Shown piece by piece: positions 23,284-35,531 of a stretch of 64,000 bases of DNA. The stretch comes from Earliella scabrosa (lineage: Eukaryota > Basidiomycota > Agaricomycetes > Polyporales > Polyporaceae), in contig JABYQQ010000005.1 of the NCBI GenBank assembly GCA_022605405.1, positions 744,001-808,000 of the forward strand, read 5' to 3'. Each line of letters begins with the position of its first letter. Positions within the stretch are counted from its first letter, which is position 1. The notes under the pieces are model-generated. The model saw nothing but the letters and a program-made list of their open reading frames with translations, was not told where the DNA came from and did no database searches. Position numbers and translations under genes: made by a program.

Positions 23284-24792
23284 CTAGAAATCCTTCCAGT
23301 CATCCCAGTCATCCTCCTTCTTCGCGGGCGCGCGCTGCGTCGTGGCGGAGGCACGGGAAGTCGAGGACAGAGAACCGGTTGGCTGTGACGGCCCGCTCTG
23401 GAAGTGATCGAAGAAGTCGTCGTCATCCTGGTAGAGCGCAGAGCTCTCATCGTCGTGATCCATCCCGACCGCGCCATAGCCTTGCCTCTGCGGACCGCCG
23501 CCGACCCTGTCCTTGACCGTACCCACCACCCCTCCGACAGACCCTGCCACGTCCACGCCGAACGTCGAACGTCCCCACATGTTCGCGGTCCGACCCACAT
23601 CGCCGGCGCGTTTTCCAGCCTCCGAGACGTATCCTCTCACACTCGCCTGGAAGGTCGGGTCGCTGACCTTCTCCAGACCCGGCTGCACGACATTCTCCGC
23701 GACTGCCCGCGAAGCACCGACGACTGCCGCAGAAAGGAGGGACCAGCCTTTGCTGAGCGCCGCGACCGGGTTCTCCTGCAAGTCGGACAGCGTCGGAGCG
23801 TTGGCAGACGAGAGCGCGAACGACGGGTGCTGAGCGCCAGGCGGCGGCGTGGGGGTATTTCCGAATCCTTGGTACCGGCCACCCTGAGAAGGAGGGAGGT
23901 CGGCGGGTCGGGACGCGTTCGCGTTCCCGAGGGTGGCGAAGAAGGCCTCATTGGCCGCCTTCTGGTCAAACGAGCCCGTCATGCTTGGGTTTGGACTGGG
24001 CACAGGTGAGTTGTGGCTGCTGAACGAAGCTGGGGATTCGCTCCGGAGGGATCGTCCAGTGCTCGAACGGGCAGACGCTCGCGATTTGCGGAGCCCTTGG
24101 GCGGACGAAGGCCGATTGGGCGGGCTCATAGAATTGCTGGGAGTACCGAAGCCTTCTGGCGGGGCGGATGGAGTCCACGATTTACCGGCTAATGTTGCGT
24201 CCAGCTGATATGGGGTCAGATTGAGGTACGGAGTCGGGGCACGGGAGTGCCACGCACCTTTTCCTTGTATTGTGAGCCCGCCCAGCTATGGTAGGTGTCG
24301 TATGGGTTCATTCCCTCCTTGTACCCGCCAGTCTGGGGATCATAGCTCTTCATGAATTCTCGGAACGGGGCGTTTCCGCCTATCTTGGGGGAGAGACACG
24401 TTCGCGTGCGACCAAGCGGGGTGGTAGACTGATACACTCACCTGCATCCTCTTGACCTGCTCCTCTTGCCAGGTATCCATTGAGACCGATCTCACAAAAC
24501 TGTGAACGAGGGGTAAGGGTACGCGTGCCTGTCTGCAATGTGTGGACGAGCACAGTACGCACCTTACGTGTACGCCAAAACCTCTGTGTACTCCAGCGCA
24601 TTGCAGACAGAGAAATACTGCGAAGCTGGGCAACGCAGTTGGCCGAATGCGCGAACGGTGGATAGGCGGTTAGATTCACCTCAGAGAGGCCCACTGAGGG
24701 TTGGGGTTGTTACAGTCTACGCATCGCTTGTTGTCGAGATCATCGCGCTTGATGAGTTCTTGAAGCGTTTTCCGGGCTACCGCTTGGTCCAT
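23284..24792 (-). CDS. ADP-ribosylation factor GTPase-activating protein (ArfGAP1/Gcs1-type)
   Basis: Activates GTP hydrolysis on Arf, acting in COPI and Golgi traffic. Five exons (24792-24680, 24625-24563, 24499-24442, 24383-24258, 24204-23284) give 426 residues. The N-terminal ArfGAP domain shows the zinc finger C-X2-C-X16-C-X2-C (CVDC ... CLQC), then GVHRGFGVH with the arginine finger, SVSMDTWQEEQVKRM and IGGNAPFREFM. The central and C-terminal regions are disordered and contain ALSKGWSLLSAAVVGASRAV and a following amphipathic stretch like the lipid-packing sensors of ArfGAP1 (inference). The protein ends DDWDDWKDF, a Trp/acidic tail typical of coatomer-binding ArfGAP1 proteins. The start ATG leads straight into the domain, as is normal. 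Confidence 0.93.
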
Positions 24793-25904
24793 GTCGTCTA
24801 GCGAGAAGGTTGAAGGAGGGAGGAAAGATGGTCGGTCGGAGATGACCAGCTCACGTTCAAGAGGACAAGGGCTGCACGGCCGTGGAGTGATGATCTCTGA
24901 AACACGCGTCTACGAGAGCCCATCGTGGGAAAGCTGAACTACAGAACGCGTGACATGGTAAACCTCAGGGCGACACACGCGTGGTCACACTTGACGAGAC
25001 AGAAAGAACGCGTCGACGGGCATAGACTCGGGTTCTGTCCTGCAGGGAGTGCATTTTTACCTCGAGAGCTGCGCAAGTCGAGAGGGCTATTTTGGCCAAG
25101 TCGTAGGGTGATTGATGCGGTTGGATGACGACGTCCCGGCAGACTGGGACCCAGCGGCAGCATTCCTCAGGCTGTCCGCCATACCACTACGCTGGGTCGC
25201 CGCGAGGTCACCGGTACCCACTGTGCGACGTGAGTGCCGGAGACACTTTGGAGTCGTCCTAGTTCTCTGCGACGTTTGGTGAGTAGGTATCGCTGCTTCG
25301 GCGGGGGTATATGCAGCGCGTTTGGCTCTAAGTACGCGAGCGAGTGAGCGTCGGAGTGATCGCCCGCATAGGGCCGGGATGGCCATGGGTGGGGGCGTGA
25401 CAGGAGCGGAGGCCCGGTTGAGCCCGTCCCGGCGTCTAACCATGGCGCGACTTGGATCGGGAGCTGGGCACGCTCGGGCGGCTCGGCGTGTGTCTCCTCT
25501 CTCTCCTTGTCGCGTCCTCATCGTCCTCGCCATCTTCCCCGCCGTCGCCCACATCGCACAAGCATCTCCGCCCATCGCGCCACACAGCGAAGACACATCG
25601 CTCCGCGTCTCTCCGCGCCCGTTCGGAGCTCAAGATCCAGACCCCGCACGCATCCCACTCTCTCGGGCTCCTGCTTTCCAGCGCAGCGGCGACCTGTCCC
25701 ACCCGCTCACCTGGTCTCGTCCACGCTTCGCGCTCTCTCTTCTCCGACTCGCGACCCCGCTCTGTCTCGTGTGAAGTACGCCCTTGCAGTTCCCAAGCGG
25801 TATCCTACTTCACGACCTGCCTTCGCCTCGCCTCTGCTGCTCACCCGCTTCCCGATTCCCCGACTCCTGTCGCTTTGGTCCAACATCCCCTGTAAATAGG
25901 CGCG
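24793..25904. other. Divergent promoter region, ArfGAP / velB
   Basis: 1.1 kb between divergent starts. The half next to velB (about 25480-25895) is pyrimidine-rich on the plus strand (TCTCTCCTTGTCGCG, CTCTCTTCTCCGACTC), consistent with a long leader. Frames crossing it lack a convincing ATG. No gene seen. Confidence 0.45.
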
Positions 25905-28087
25905 ATGATCCAGAAGACGAACGCCCGCTCCGGAAGCTCGTCCGCGGCTCCAGGAAGGCAAATGCCTGCCTCCGATGGTCCAGAATCTTGGGGCCAGTGG
26001 CACGGACGCAAGTCAGTGGTTCCTCTATCCCGTTTCCAGCCAAGACTGATTACGCTCAACATCCGCTCTGCTGGTCTCTACCGGTCATGAGCAGACACTA
26101 CTCACTCGAGGTCGTCCAACATCCTATCAGAGCTCGAATGTGTGGGTTCGGCGATAAAGTGAGTCTCCCCATCGCACAATCCCCGCACATAATTGTGACC
26201 GTCGTTCCTCAAGGATCGACGGCCCTTAGCTCCCGCCGCCGTCGCGAAAATGATAGTCAGAAGGGAGGACGGAAGTGTGGTCGATGTCGAGTGCGTTGTG
26301 TTCCTATCTCCCCATTCGGCCCTTTCTCACGCCGTGTTTGCTCTTCCAGCGATATAGATTGTTCCTTCTTCCTGGTGACAGTCGACCTATGGTCGGCCGA
26401 TGGCAAACATGAGATGAACCTCGTTTTGCATCCGACATCGGCGGACCGCTATGTTCCTGCTAACACACCCAAGGGAAAGCGGCGAGGTACTGTCACGGCC
26501 AGTACATCAAATCAACGATCCAGCCGTCAGAGTCCGGAACGCTCTGCTCCTACGCCAAGCGCGACGCAATATCCTCAGGTATGTCCTCACTCCGTTGACG
26601 CCCTCATGTCCCGTTGAGAGGATGGTCCTCAGCCACCATCCACTGGAATGACACCCTATATGCAGCCGTCCAACCCAACGTATTCGCCGCAAGGCTACCC
26701 TTTCCCCGCTCAACCTGCGCCCCTCCCAGACTCGAACACGTTCCCACCTGTGCATCCATACGCCGCTGCGCCCGAATCTAATGCACCTTCTTGGGGTCAT
26801 TTCCCGGCGACTCCGAACGTTGATCGCGCTCAGCCCTATGCTCCGCCCGCGCTGCCGTCGATCCACGCTATCAACCGTGGCGGCTCCCCCGCTAACGCTG
26901 AGTCCACTAGTCCCGAGTACGCCGCCCCCGCCCCGACCGGAGCCAACACTAGCCAGGACTGGCAGCTCCAGACGCCAGCGCGCGATGATCAGGGCAACGT
27001 CGATTATCGGACATGGCCACAGCAGCCTGCTTACCCTCCACCCATAGAGGGACACGCCATCCCGCCCGCTCCCACCGGGCATACGCCTTCTGGCCCGGAT
27101 CCGCGCGAGGGTGCTTACGGCAGCGTCGCGCCTGCTGCGCCAGCGGCGGGCGCGGAGGGGTACCCACAACAGGCGCGGTACTCACAAGAGCCGTTCACGC
27201 CCGTGCAGACTAGCCCGACTCAGCAGCAGCAACAGCAGATCGACTCGTCGATGTACGCGTCCGCGTCTTACGCCCAGCAGCAGCACCAGCAGCACACGCA
27301 GTCACAGTACCATCAGGGTTCTTCATACCAAGAACCGACCCCGCCGTCAACCATCCCCCCACTGCCCCGCCACACATACACCCGGACCTTGGTCGGACCG
27401 CTCGCGTCGAACGCCTGCCGTCTTCTGGACGAGCACCGTAAGCCCGGGATCTTCTTCCTCTTCCAAGATCTGTCAATCAGAACCGAAGGTGAGTTTCATT
27501 CCTCGCGTTCCTTATGGGTCCTAGCCCGAAACCGTCGAACTCTATTCACCGCCGCATCGTTGATGTGCAGGGACCTTCCGCCTTAGGCTGCGGCTTATGA
27601 ACGTCGGCGCGTAAGTGGCCCATGATAGCGCAGGCGCCGCCCGTTCGTCGATGAATGGGCGGGCTCGGAACATTCAGAGCTGACGTGTGCGCGTCCACAG
27701 TCCCCCGGCACCAGAGCCTCGAGCGCTGTCCGTCCATACAGACATGTCACCTGTCCTCGCCCAGACCTTCACCGAACCCTTCGTGGTCTTTTCAGCAAAG
27801 CGCTTTCCGGGCGTCCCCGGTAGGTTTTTCCCGTCCACCTACTGCCGTATCAAGCACTGACGGACCGCATGGCTCTCAGACACCACCGCGCTATCAATCG
27901 CGTTGGGGAACCAAGGACAAAAGCTTCCCCTGGTGCGTCATAACCTAAACCTATCTCCGCAGTGCGCGTGGTGTCGGACTGACCGGGTCTCGCGCAGCGG
28001 AACCGCAATGGGTCAACCAAGCAGGGCCGGAAGCGTCGGCGCGACGGCTCAGATGGGTCCGGAGACGAGTCCGACGAAGCCTCCTGA
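25905..28087 (+). CDS. velB: Velvet-domain regulator VelB
   Basis: Fungal developmental regulator; VelB pairs with VeA and VosA to control sporulation, light response and secondary metabolism. Nine exons (25905-26011, 26095-26158, 26214-26290, 26350-26578, 26621-27488, 27571-27610, 27701-27819, 27880-27932, 27998-28087) give 548 residues. The first velvet half (about 36-128) has HYSLEVVQHPIRARMCGFGD, then KDRRP and DDIDCSFFLVTVDLW. The second half (from about 411) has TRTLVGPLASNACRL, GIFFLFQDLSIRTEGTFRL and FTEPFVVFSAKRFPGVP. A 280-residue Pro/Gln/Ser-rich insertion with Gln runs splits them, as known for VelB. The tail is basic then acidic (KQGRKRRRDG, GDESDEAS). Exon 1 is preferred because it restores GQWHGRKHYSLEV; an ATG at 26087 is the alternative. 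Confidence 0.92.
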
Positions 28088-28300
28088 ACTTGGACGAGAA
28101 GACGAACTCCGCAGTAGCCGCCCCGATTGTAAACTTAGAGCTGTATACCTTTGCCCTTCCCTTCCTCGCCCGGCGCGGTCGCCCTGCGGTAGGGGTCCCG
28201 GAGCCGTCTGTATGCCTCCCCTGCTACGCTTACGCTTTTTAGTCACGTTTGCTTGAGTTATTGGTTTCCCGCTCGCATGCAATATAATCTGGCTGTCTTT

Positions 28301-31300
28301 TTAGGATCTGCCCTGCGCTGCTGCATCATTGTACCGGTGCGCCGACGTGCGCCGCATGAGCTCGTACTCGGTGACTAGCTGCACCGTCCGCGGGAACCGC
28401 TCGTAGATCTCGCCCAGCATCACCCCCGCCGCCTCCGTCCGCTTCCTGATCTCCTCCGCGTCGATGGCCGACTGCACAAACTCCGAGTCCGTCTCGGGCT
28501 GGACGGCCTGCACGAGCCTGCCCGACCTGAAGTGGGCGAGCACACGCCCCAGAAGGACGAGCGTCGCGCCGTGCGGCCGCCAGGTGTTCCACAAGGGTGA
28601 CATGGTGTGAAGGATGACCAGAGGATGCACGAAGTCCTCCGACCCCTTTTCTTCCAGGTAGGCCAGCCGGTTCCGCAGACGCCGGGTCGAACGCTCCGCG
28701 GCGGCTGTTCTGCGCGCGGGCGTGTGGAGCGGGGCTTCTGGCCGGTGCGGCGGGAGGTCGCCTTCTTCAGGGGGAGGAAGGTCGAGCGTGAGCGGCGAAG
28801 TCGGGTGCGGGTCCCGCCCCCGCTCGAGCTCCCGACGGGACTGGTGCTGGTACCTGAGGATGACGTTCTCGACGATGTCGAAGGCGCGGAGTGGCTCCCC
28901 GGCCCTGACCAGGGCGGCGACTAGGTGGTTCCAGTTGTGCGAGTCGAACTGGAGACCCTGGTCCTTGAGCGCCTTCCACGTCTGCGCGACCTCGGCGTGC
29001 TTCCCTGCCGCGGATAGCGCGTCGATGAGGATCGAGAACGGGACGCACATGAGCGAGCCGTACGCGCTCAGGTTCGGCGACTCGTCAGGACCCACAGCGA
29101 GGAGAGTGTTCTGTCGAGTAAACTCGATGCCCAGGCGGTGAATCTCGGGCCAGATTGTCTCCACGCCATCGATGTTTCCTGCGCGTCGGTAGGCGTCGAG
29201 GAGCATTGTCAAGGTGCCAAGGGAAGGCTCGCCGCCAGAACGGAGCATGTCATCGTAGAGCCGCGTGACGTTGGCCGGCTCCTCGCGTTGGGCATACGTA
29301 TTCAATAGCGGTCGATAGACGGCCTCGATGGTGAGCCTGCGGCCGCCGAGCATTTGCAGCCATTTGTTCTTGTCACCGGATCCCATCAGGGAGGTGAGCA
29401 GCCCTTCAGCAACCTGCGTGCCTTGACCGTGCTTCTGCTCGCTGTACGCTTTCATGATAGCGGCGTAGGTTATCGCTGTAGGCTCGATGTTGCGCGACTT
29501 GATATCGTCCAGTACAGCCTTGGCCTTCACCCGCTTCCCTTGTCGAAGGTACCCGCTCATGAGGATGGTCAGGACATAGATGTTAGCCTGCAACGACTTC
29601 TGGTTATCCTCCTCGACCAATCGGTTCATCTCCGCGTACAGCTCCTCAGCGATGTCCATGAGCCCAGAGTCGCAGGCCGACTGGATTAGGAGCGCGAAGG
29701 TTCGAGAGTCGGGGCGGAGCTGCATGGTAGACAGTTGTCGGAAGAGGTTGGCGACGGTACGGAAGGGCGCACCAATGAGGACGTAGGCCTTCAGGAGGGT
29801 GTTGAACACCTCGATAGTGAGACCTGCGCCCTGACGACCGGCGGTGTTGAGGTAATCCCATGCGCGGATGACACCCTGCCACGAGCCTGACTCCACATGC
29901 GCGTTCATGATGGCTGTCACCATACGACGATCGGGTACGACGCCGTCCTCCAAGGCGCGCTTGTATACTCGCTCGGCAGAGATAGGATCGTTGCGTCTGG
30001 CGAGAGCAGAGATTATGCTAGTGCAGATGACGGCGGACGGTCGAAGCTTCGACTCGCGCATCTGGTCTAGCACGGAGATCATCGAAGGGAGGTCTCCGCG
30101 GTCGGCGAAGGTCTCCAGGATAATGCTGTAGACGTGGAGGTCAGGTTTGAACCCAGCCGCAATGAGCCTCCCGAGCCACGTATTAACGCCGTCTATATCC
30201 CCAACTCGTGAGTAGGCATAGATGACGGTGGTGTAGTGTATGATATTAGGACGTTCCGGGTGGGGATTGGTAGATGATGTGGGGGGAAACAGGTCGTTGA
30301 ATAATTCCACCACACGGTCAGGTTGCCCGACCATAGCGTATGCGTGCATGATGGAATTCTTATCGGGTGAGCTAGCGAACTTGCGCTGCGCTAGACTGCG
30401 GTAGTGGGCTTCCGCCCCCTGTACATCCCCCTGTCGGGAACAGAGCAACAGACCAGTGGAGTGGTGAGAGCGATAGTGATTAGACGGCGAGGGAAGGGCA
30501 GAGAATATGGTGGCAGCTTCGTCAAGCAACCCTTCGCGAACGTACTTACGTACGGCCGCGAGAGCAACCTCGGGCATGGGATAGATGGACATCTGCTGCA
30601 TGAACCGCGCAACAGCAAGTGCATCCTTCGGTCTGTCACCTCGTTGCATCGCACGTACGAGGAGAGAGCCAGCAAACGAGAGCTCTCCCTTCGACGTTCG
30701 ACCTGACGACGATTGCAGATACCGTACAGGAGCGTCGAGTCGGGACAGGATGGAGAACGTCGCTTCTTGGAGGAGGGTGACCGACTGAAGCATCGACGGC
30801 TGCTTCCAGTACCACGGCGGACGATTGAAGTGCTCGAACAGAGATTTGGACTCTTCTGTGAGGAAGTCGAGGACGGCCGAGGGTCCCTTGTACTCCCCCA
30901 ACGCATGTAGGGTGACCGTGTACACCAGAAGAACATGCCCCCGTTGCTTCATCTTCTCCTCAAAGGAACTTGAGTCACATATATGAAACAAATCGCGAGC
31001 TTCCTCCGCCGCCTCCTGGATCTTGCCCGTCATGGCCAAAGCAGACACTCTGACGAGGTTCCACTGTATTCGGATGGTGTTTTGCGGCATGCCTTGTATT
31101 CCGGGGTCGATATGGTGCAGAGCATCTTGTATTCGTGTACCCCATAGACGAAGCAAGTCCTTGGACAACGCTCCCTGCTCCCCTTGGGCTACCGACATCA
31201 CCAGATGGGCCATGAAAGCGATGGCTTTCGACGGAGGTCTCGGAGCTTCCCCATAGCTGTCGCAGAGACACTGGTACGCGCGCCACGCGTCCTCCGCGAC

Positions 31301-31868
31301 AAACGTGTCAGAACCTTCGACCACGTCCCTGTAAGCCTTCTGCCACATATGTCGTTCGTCTGGAGAAGCGTGGGGATGTCGGGGACTTTCGACCGCGGTC
31401 CTGCTCGATGCGTGTCGCCTCTGAGCCACGTCGGCCTGCCTCATCCAGGCCCGCAGCGACGGTATGTGGCTCCGGCTTCCGGAGGTAATGTATTTGTGGG
31501 CAGAAGACCGGCGTGTTCGGGGACGTGTAGAGCTTAGCCTCGTCATAGAAGCTGACGCTCCGTCTGGGACACGACGTTGCGGTCATTTCGACTGCGCACC
31601 TACGGAGCAGATGTTATGACTCACCCACGACGGCCGCCCCGCTCCTGAACTCAGAGGGCACCGAATAACTGCTGCAAGCTCCGCACTCGTCCTCTGGCAG
31701 AGCCTTCCCTTTCCCCTTCCCTTCCACTGTCCTCGGATGCGGCGTGAAGAAGTCCGACGGTAGAGCGTGTCTCACAGAGCGCACTGCCATGCCGAAAGCA
31801 GACTTGGATGCGAGTGGGCCAGACGGGAGGATGGAGTTGAGGACGGTGGCAGCAAGAGGTTCCAACAT
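28301..31868 (-). CDS. Pentatricopeptide repeat (PPR) protein, probably mitochondrial
   Basis: PPR proteins bind organellar RNA and steer its processing, stability or translation. Two exons (31868-31625, 31563-28301) give 1168 residues. The second exon alone has a 1081-residue frame from ATG 31546. The short first exon joins in phase with a GTGAGT donor and adds MLEPLAATVLNSILPSG, a more usual organellar N-terminus. At least eight 35-residue-type repeats are visible between about residues 400 and 950, with wording such as NIIHYTTVIYAYSRVGDIDG, PDLHVYSIILETFADRG, PSAVICTSIISALARR, PDSRTFALLIQSACDSG and PTAITYAAIMKAYSEQK. The C-terminal 200 residues are Arg/Pro-rich and then helical. The RNA target is unknown. 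It ends 213 bases from the convergent velB gene. Confidence 0.87.
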
Positions 31869-32239
31869 CACCGTTCTCGCCGGGAAGAGTGGTGTTCTGC
31901 ACCCTGTGCGCAAGCCGCGCTCAACAAATGACCACACAGGGAGGTAGATGCGGGTGTACCTGGGAGAGCCGGACGTCGCAGGGGAGAAAAGAAGAGGTGG
32001 GCGACGACATACACGACGGCGAGACGTCTAGCTCAGCAGAGAGGAGAGGCTCGGTCCAGGCAGAGAGACGCTGTGCGGCATCTGCCGACGACGCGCTCGC
32101 GGAATTTTGGCCTTCTAGACGCCGACTTGCGCGGACTTGTCTGCTTCGCACGCACGAAATGACTAGGTTCGCAATCCTCGCCCTCCGCTGCCCCGCTGCC
32201 CTCCATCGCCTGCACACCAACGTCCAGGACTAGCCTCAG
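31869..32239. other. Divergent promoter region, PPR / GNAT
   Basis: 371 bases between divergent ATGs. The PPR frame continues without ATG to about 31937. No separate gene or named motif was seen. Confidence 0.45.
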
Positions 32240-32993
32240 ATGGCCTCCCCGCCAGCACACGAGATTATCGTTGTTCCTTCCGTTGGCCAACCCGGCCGGG
32301 AAGAGCTCAGGCAGCAGTGTTATGACGTCCGCATCGACGTCTTCCACCGCGAGCAGGGCTTTCCGCTCGACACCGAAATAGACCAGTCCGTCGCGTCTCG
32401 CTCGATGCTCAGCGCGACCCGCATGCAGCAACTGACTTTGTCCTTGCTTTTTCGGGGGCCCGCCACCGCTACGTAGCCTGGACGAGGAAGCGACCCATAT
32501 ACTGCTTCGCCTCGTGCCGTCCCTCCAGCCGATTGGCACGATCCGCTGCACGAGAACGAAGGATTACTACAAACTCAGCCGCCTCGCCGTGCTCAAGGAA
32601 TACCGCCAGTACCGTTTCGGGCGGGCACTGGTGCTCTCCTTGCACGACTTTGTCAAAGCCGATGCGAAGGCCTCTGGGTCAAGGGTTTCGGACACCGTCA
32701 AGGTCATTGCCCACTCCCAGATACCCGTCAAGGGATTTTATGGCAAGTGAGTGCTGCGCTTGTGGCTTCTTGCGGGTAGGCCCGCGCCCGCCGCCATTAC
32801 TGAGCTTCTCGTGACATCGACAGATTTGGCTATGAGCCCGAGGTAAGTTCGGGTCGACGCTCTCCTGACCATGCACGGGAACTGATGAGGTTCTGATTAC
32901 ACTGTCAATGTACACACTCTACAGGGAGAAGAATTCGACGAAGACGGCGCTCCTCATCAGAAGATGGTCGCTCGCTTGTCACTATCGGACTAA
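32240..32993 (+). CDS. GNAT-family N-acetyltransferase
   Basis: Acetyl-CoA-dependent acyltransferase of unknown substrate. Four exons (32240-32385, 32477-32746, 32824-32842, 32925-32993) give 167 residues. The fold pattern is clear: an N-terminal strand and helix (CYDVRIDVFHREQGFPLDTE), IGTIRCTR, the core KLSRLAVLKEYRQYRFGRAL with a Q/R-x-x-x-G-x-A acetyl-CoA-binding pattern, a following helix, AHSQIPVKGFYGKFGYEPEG, and a short tail. This layout resembles small ElaA/PhnO-like acetyltransferases. The third exon is only 19 nt, so gene callers may skip it and truncate the protein after GFYGK. The upstream neighbour is the divergent PPR gene; no functional link is implied. Confidence 0.87.
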
Positions 32994-33357
32994 GGTATAA
33001 CATATGTACCGGGAATGGTCGTAAAGGTCGTCACGTATATACCGAGCAGCAGATGGCGATGGCTAGCTAACAATACAGCATGGAGGAGTGGTGGGTGGTA
33101 TACAACAATGCAGGTTGAAAGTCCGTATGGGTCGTGAGCACTGCAAGCAGAACTGTAGACACAAAACTGTACCCGTAACTGTAAGAGATCGCATCGAAGA
33201 CGATGTAAGAGATGAGTCGAGATCGCGGCGAAAAGCCCATGACAAACCAGTACAACGATAACGTGAAAAGCAGAGAAGCAGAAGATCGTTCATAGGGGGG
33301 TCGTTGGGCAGAAACCAAAGTCCAAGATAACAAGAAGCCGAAGATGAACCTAACCGC
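32994..33357. other. Convergent 3' flanks
   Basis: 3' regions of the GNAT and HMG genes. AT-richer than the surrounding coding DNA; no gene seen. Confidence 0.4.
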
Positions 33358-35531
33358 TCAACGACGCCGTGGTGAAGCAAGGGTATTCTCGGCGTCGGTG
33401 TTGAACCCGTCGCTCTCACTCTCGGAACTAACCTCCTGCTTGACGGGGCGTTGGGCACTGGCCCGAGGGATGGGCATGAGGTTGATGGGGCCGCCGGGCA
33501 GGATGCTGAAGTTGATGCTGTTACCATACCCGGTGGTGCCCTCCTCGTACAGCTTGCGCGCAGCCTCGTACTCGAGCTTCTCCTGCTCAGCTTGTGCAAG
33601 GAAAGGCTGAAACACGCGTCAACGAATGCACTAATCGATGACCACAGCGCGTAGCGTACCTTTCGCTCGTCATCAGTCATCGAGCGCCACTTGCCCGCAG
33701 CGAGCACGCTCTGCTTGGTCGTTTCGGTCTCGTCGCCGAAGACCTCCTTGACGAGCTCTGGATCCGACCGGATGCGCTGCAAGAACATGAAGTACGCGCT
33801 GAGGGGCTTCTTGGGAGCGTTGGGATCCTTGATGTTCCCCCTGCGCGACTTGCCTGCCTTGCGCTGAGCGGTGCGGTACGCGTTCTCGCGCTTGATGTCC
33901 TCTGGGGTGAGGGTGCGCATGTACGCGGTGAGCTCGCGCTCTCGGGTGTCCTTGAGGGCCTGGGAGCGACGACGGTAGGGCTGGGTTGGCAAAGGGATCA
34001 GTCACAATCTATCGAGGATCACCCTGAGAAGGATTTCGCACCTCCTTCTCCTCGGCAGAGAGCCTAGCGTATTCCTGGCCGGCCTCTTTAGCGGCCTGTG
34101 CGACGTTGAGCTTCTTGTGACTGGAAGCCTGGTGGCGCTGGATCCAGTCGGTGAAGTAGAGCTGCCAAGCCGAGGGCGCCAGTTTGGGAGGGCGGAGGAC
34201 GGGCTTGAGGGGAGCTGCATTGACGTGTCAATATCACATGTCACGTGTGGCGGGGTATGAATGGGCGAAGACGACTCACGACTCTCCGAACGCTTCTCCT
34301 GCGCGTCGGCTTCTTCCACCTCGTCCACAGGCCTCTTCTTCTTGCGAACGGTGGCGTCGCGATCATCATGCTCACTAATCGACTCTGACCGCCGCGTGCT
34401 GTACGGCCGCGACTGCAGCGGCGGGCGCGCGTGGGACGGCGAGGGCGCGCTTGAAGACTGGAACAGATGTGCGACTGGGGTGCCTCGTCGAACCGGAACC
34501 CGCGCCCTCGCCGTCGCGAAGTTGTCGTCAGATAGGGGCCCGATAGGCACCGGTCCGCCGGGAGGAACAATGTTCGGCGTCGGGTCCCACAGGTGGGAGG
34601 CCCACGATGGGGGTTCTGCGTTGATGTTCACCTCGTAGAGGTTCGCGGGCGGCGACACCGTCCCGGACACCTCCGCGCGCAGCTGTTCCATCATCACCGT
34701 GTCCTCGGGCGGTGAGAGCGGGAGTGGCTGTAGTGCGGCGTAAGCGGTCGTGGGCGAGAACGGGGTGACGTCAGGGAAGATGGACGAGTTCTCGCTGAAG
34801 GCGGCATACGACGACGACAGAGGCGACTGCGGCTGCGCATGGCCGGCAGGGATGGGAATCGGGACGGACGACGAGTGGGGGGCAGCGTCGGGGTCGGCGA
34901 TCCAGTTCGAGTAGAGCGTGGACTCGTTGAACTCTGGCGACGAGGGTGGGAAGTAGCCTGAGCTTGTCGTGGAGAATGTTGAGTCAAAGCGACGCGTATG
35001 CGCCGGCATCGCCGGGTCGAGTTGGCTCGTTGTCGAGTCGGGCGAGCCTGGGAAGGGGATTGTCGACATCGAGTTGTAGTGCATGACGTGGGCTGGGTCC
35101 CACGAGAAGGGCGGTTTGGACTCTTGTTGGAGCGCGTCGTCGAGATCGAGGCCAAAGATCATCGAGTCGGCCTCGGAGATCATGGGCTCGAAGGGGACGT
35201 GGTCGTCGTAGGAGTACAGCGGGGTGTGGTCTCGTAGAGACATGTCGGAGGCAGCGAGGGTGATGGTCGTCGCGTCGCGGTCGTCGTCGCGGTGGTAGAA
35301 GGGCGACGCGGGCATGGAGGAGAACGGCGAAGGTCGGGTGGTTCGAGGACGCGGAGGCAATGGACGGGGCCTTATAAGGGATGGCGCAGGCGGGGATGCG
35401 GAGGGGGACGGAGAAGGCGCGAGGGTGGGAAGCAGGCGTCTGGGGCGGCCCTGGATGGATCTTCGGAGGGGGGATATGTTGGCGAGAGACGGCGGACGAC
35501 GGGGAGGGCGTATTTGAGGGATTGGGCGCAT
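33358..35531 (-). CDS. Two-HMG-box transcriptional regulator (Exp1-like)
   Basis: Probable architectural DNA-binding protein. Four exons (35531-34280, 34214-34042, 33980-33660, 33606-33358) give 664 residues. Residues 1 to about 400 are disordered and Ser/Pro-rich, ending in a KKKRPVDE nuclear signal. HMG box A (about 425-480, KLAPSAWQLYFTDWIQRH to YARLSAEEKEPYRRRS) lies across the second splice site. A helical Arg/Lys linker leads to box B (about 530-610, DPNAPKKPLSAYFMFLQRIR to SMTDDERKPFLAQAEQEKL). A short acidic/Ser tail follows. A two-box layout with a long N-terminal region matches what is known of Coprinopsis Exp1, needed for cap expansion; that equivalence is my inference. Phases agree at all three introns. 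Confidence 0.87.

Noticed and set aside
25905..28087. Secondary-metabolite cluster around velB
   Set aside because: No synthase, P450, transporter or tailoring genes lie nearby; the neighbours are housekeeping genes.
33063..33992. Minus-strand frame of 309 codons including the HMG box B exon
   Set aside because: It reads through a clear GTACGC...TTCAG intron into the wrong frame; the spliced HMG model explains the conserved sequence better.
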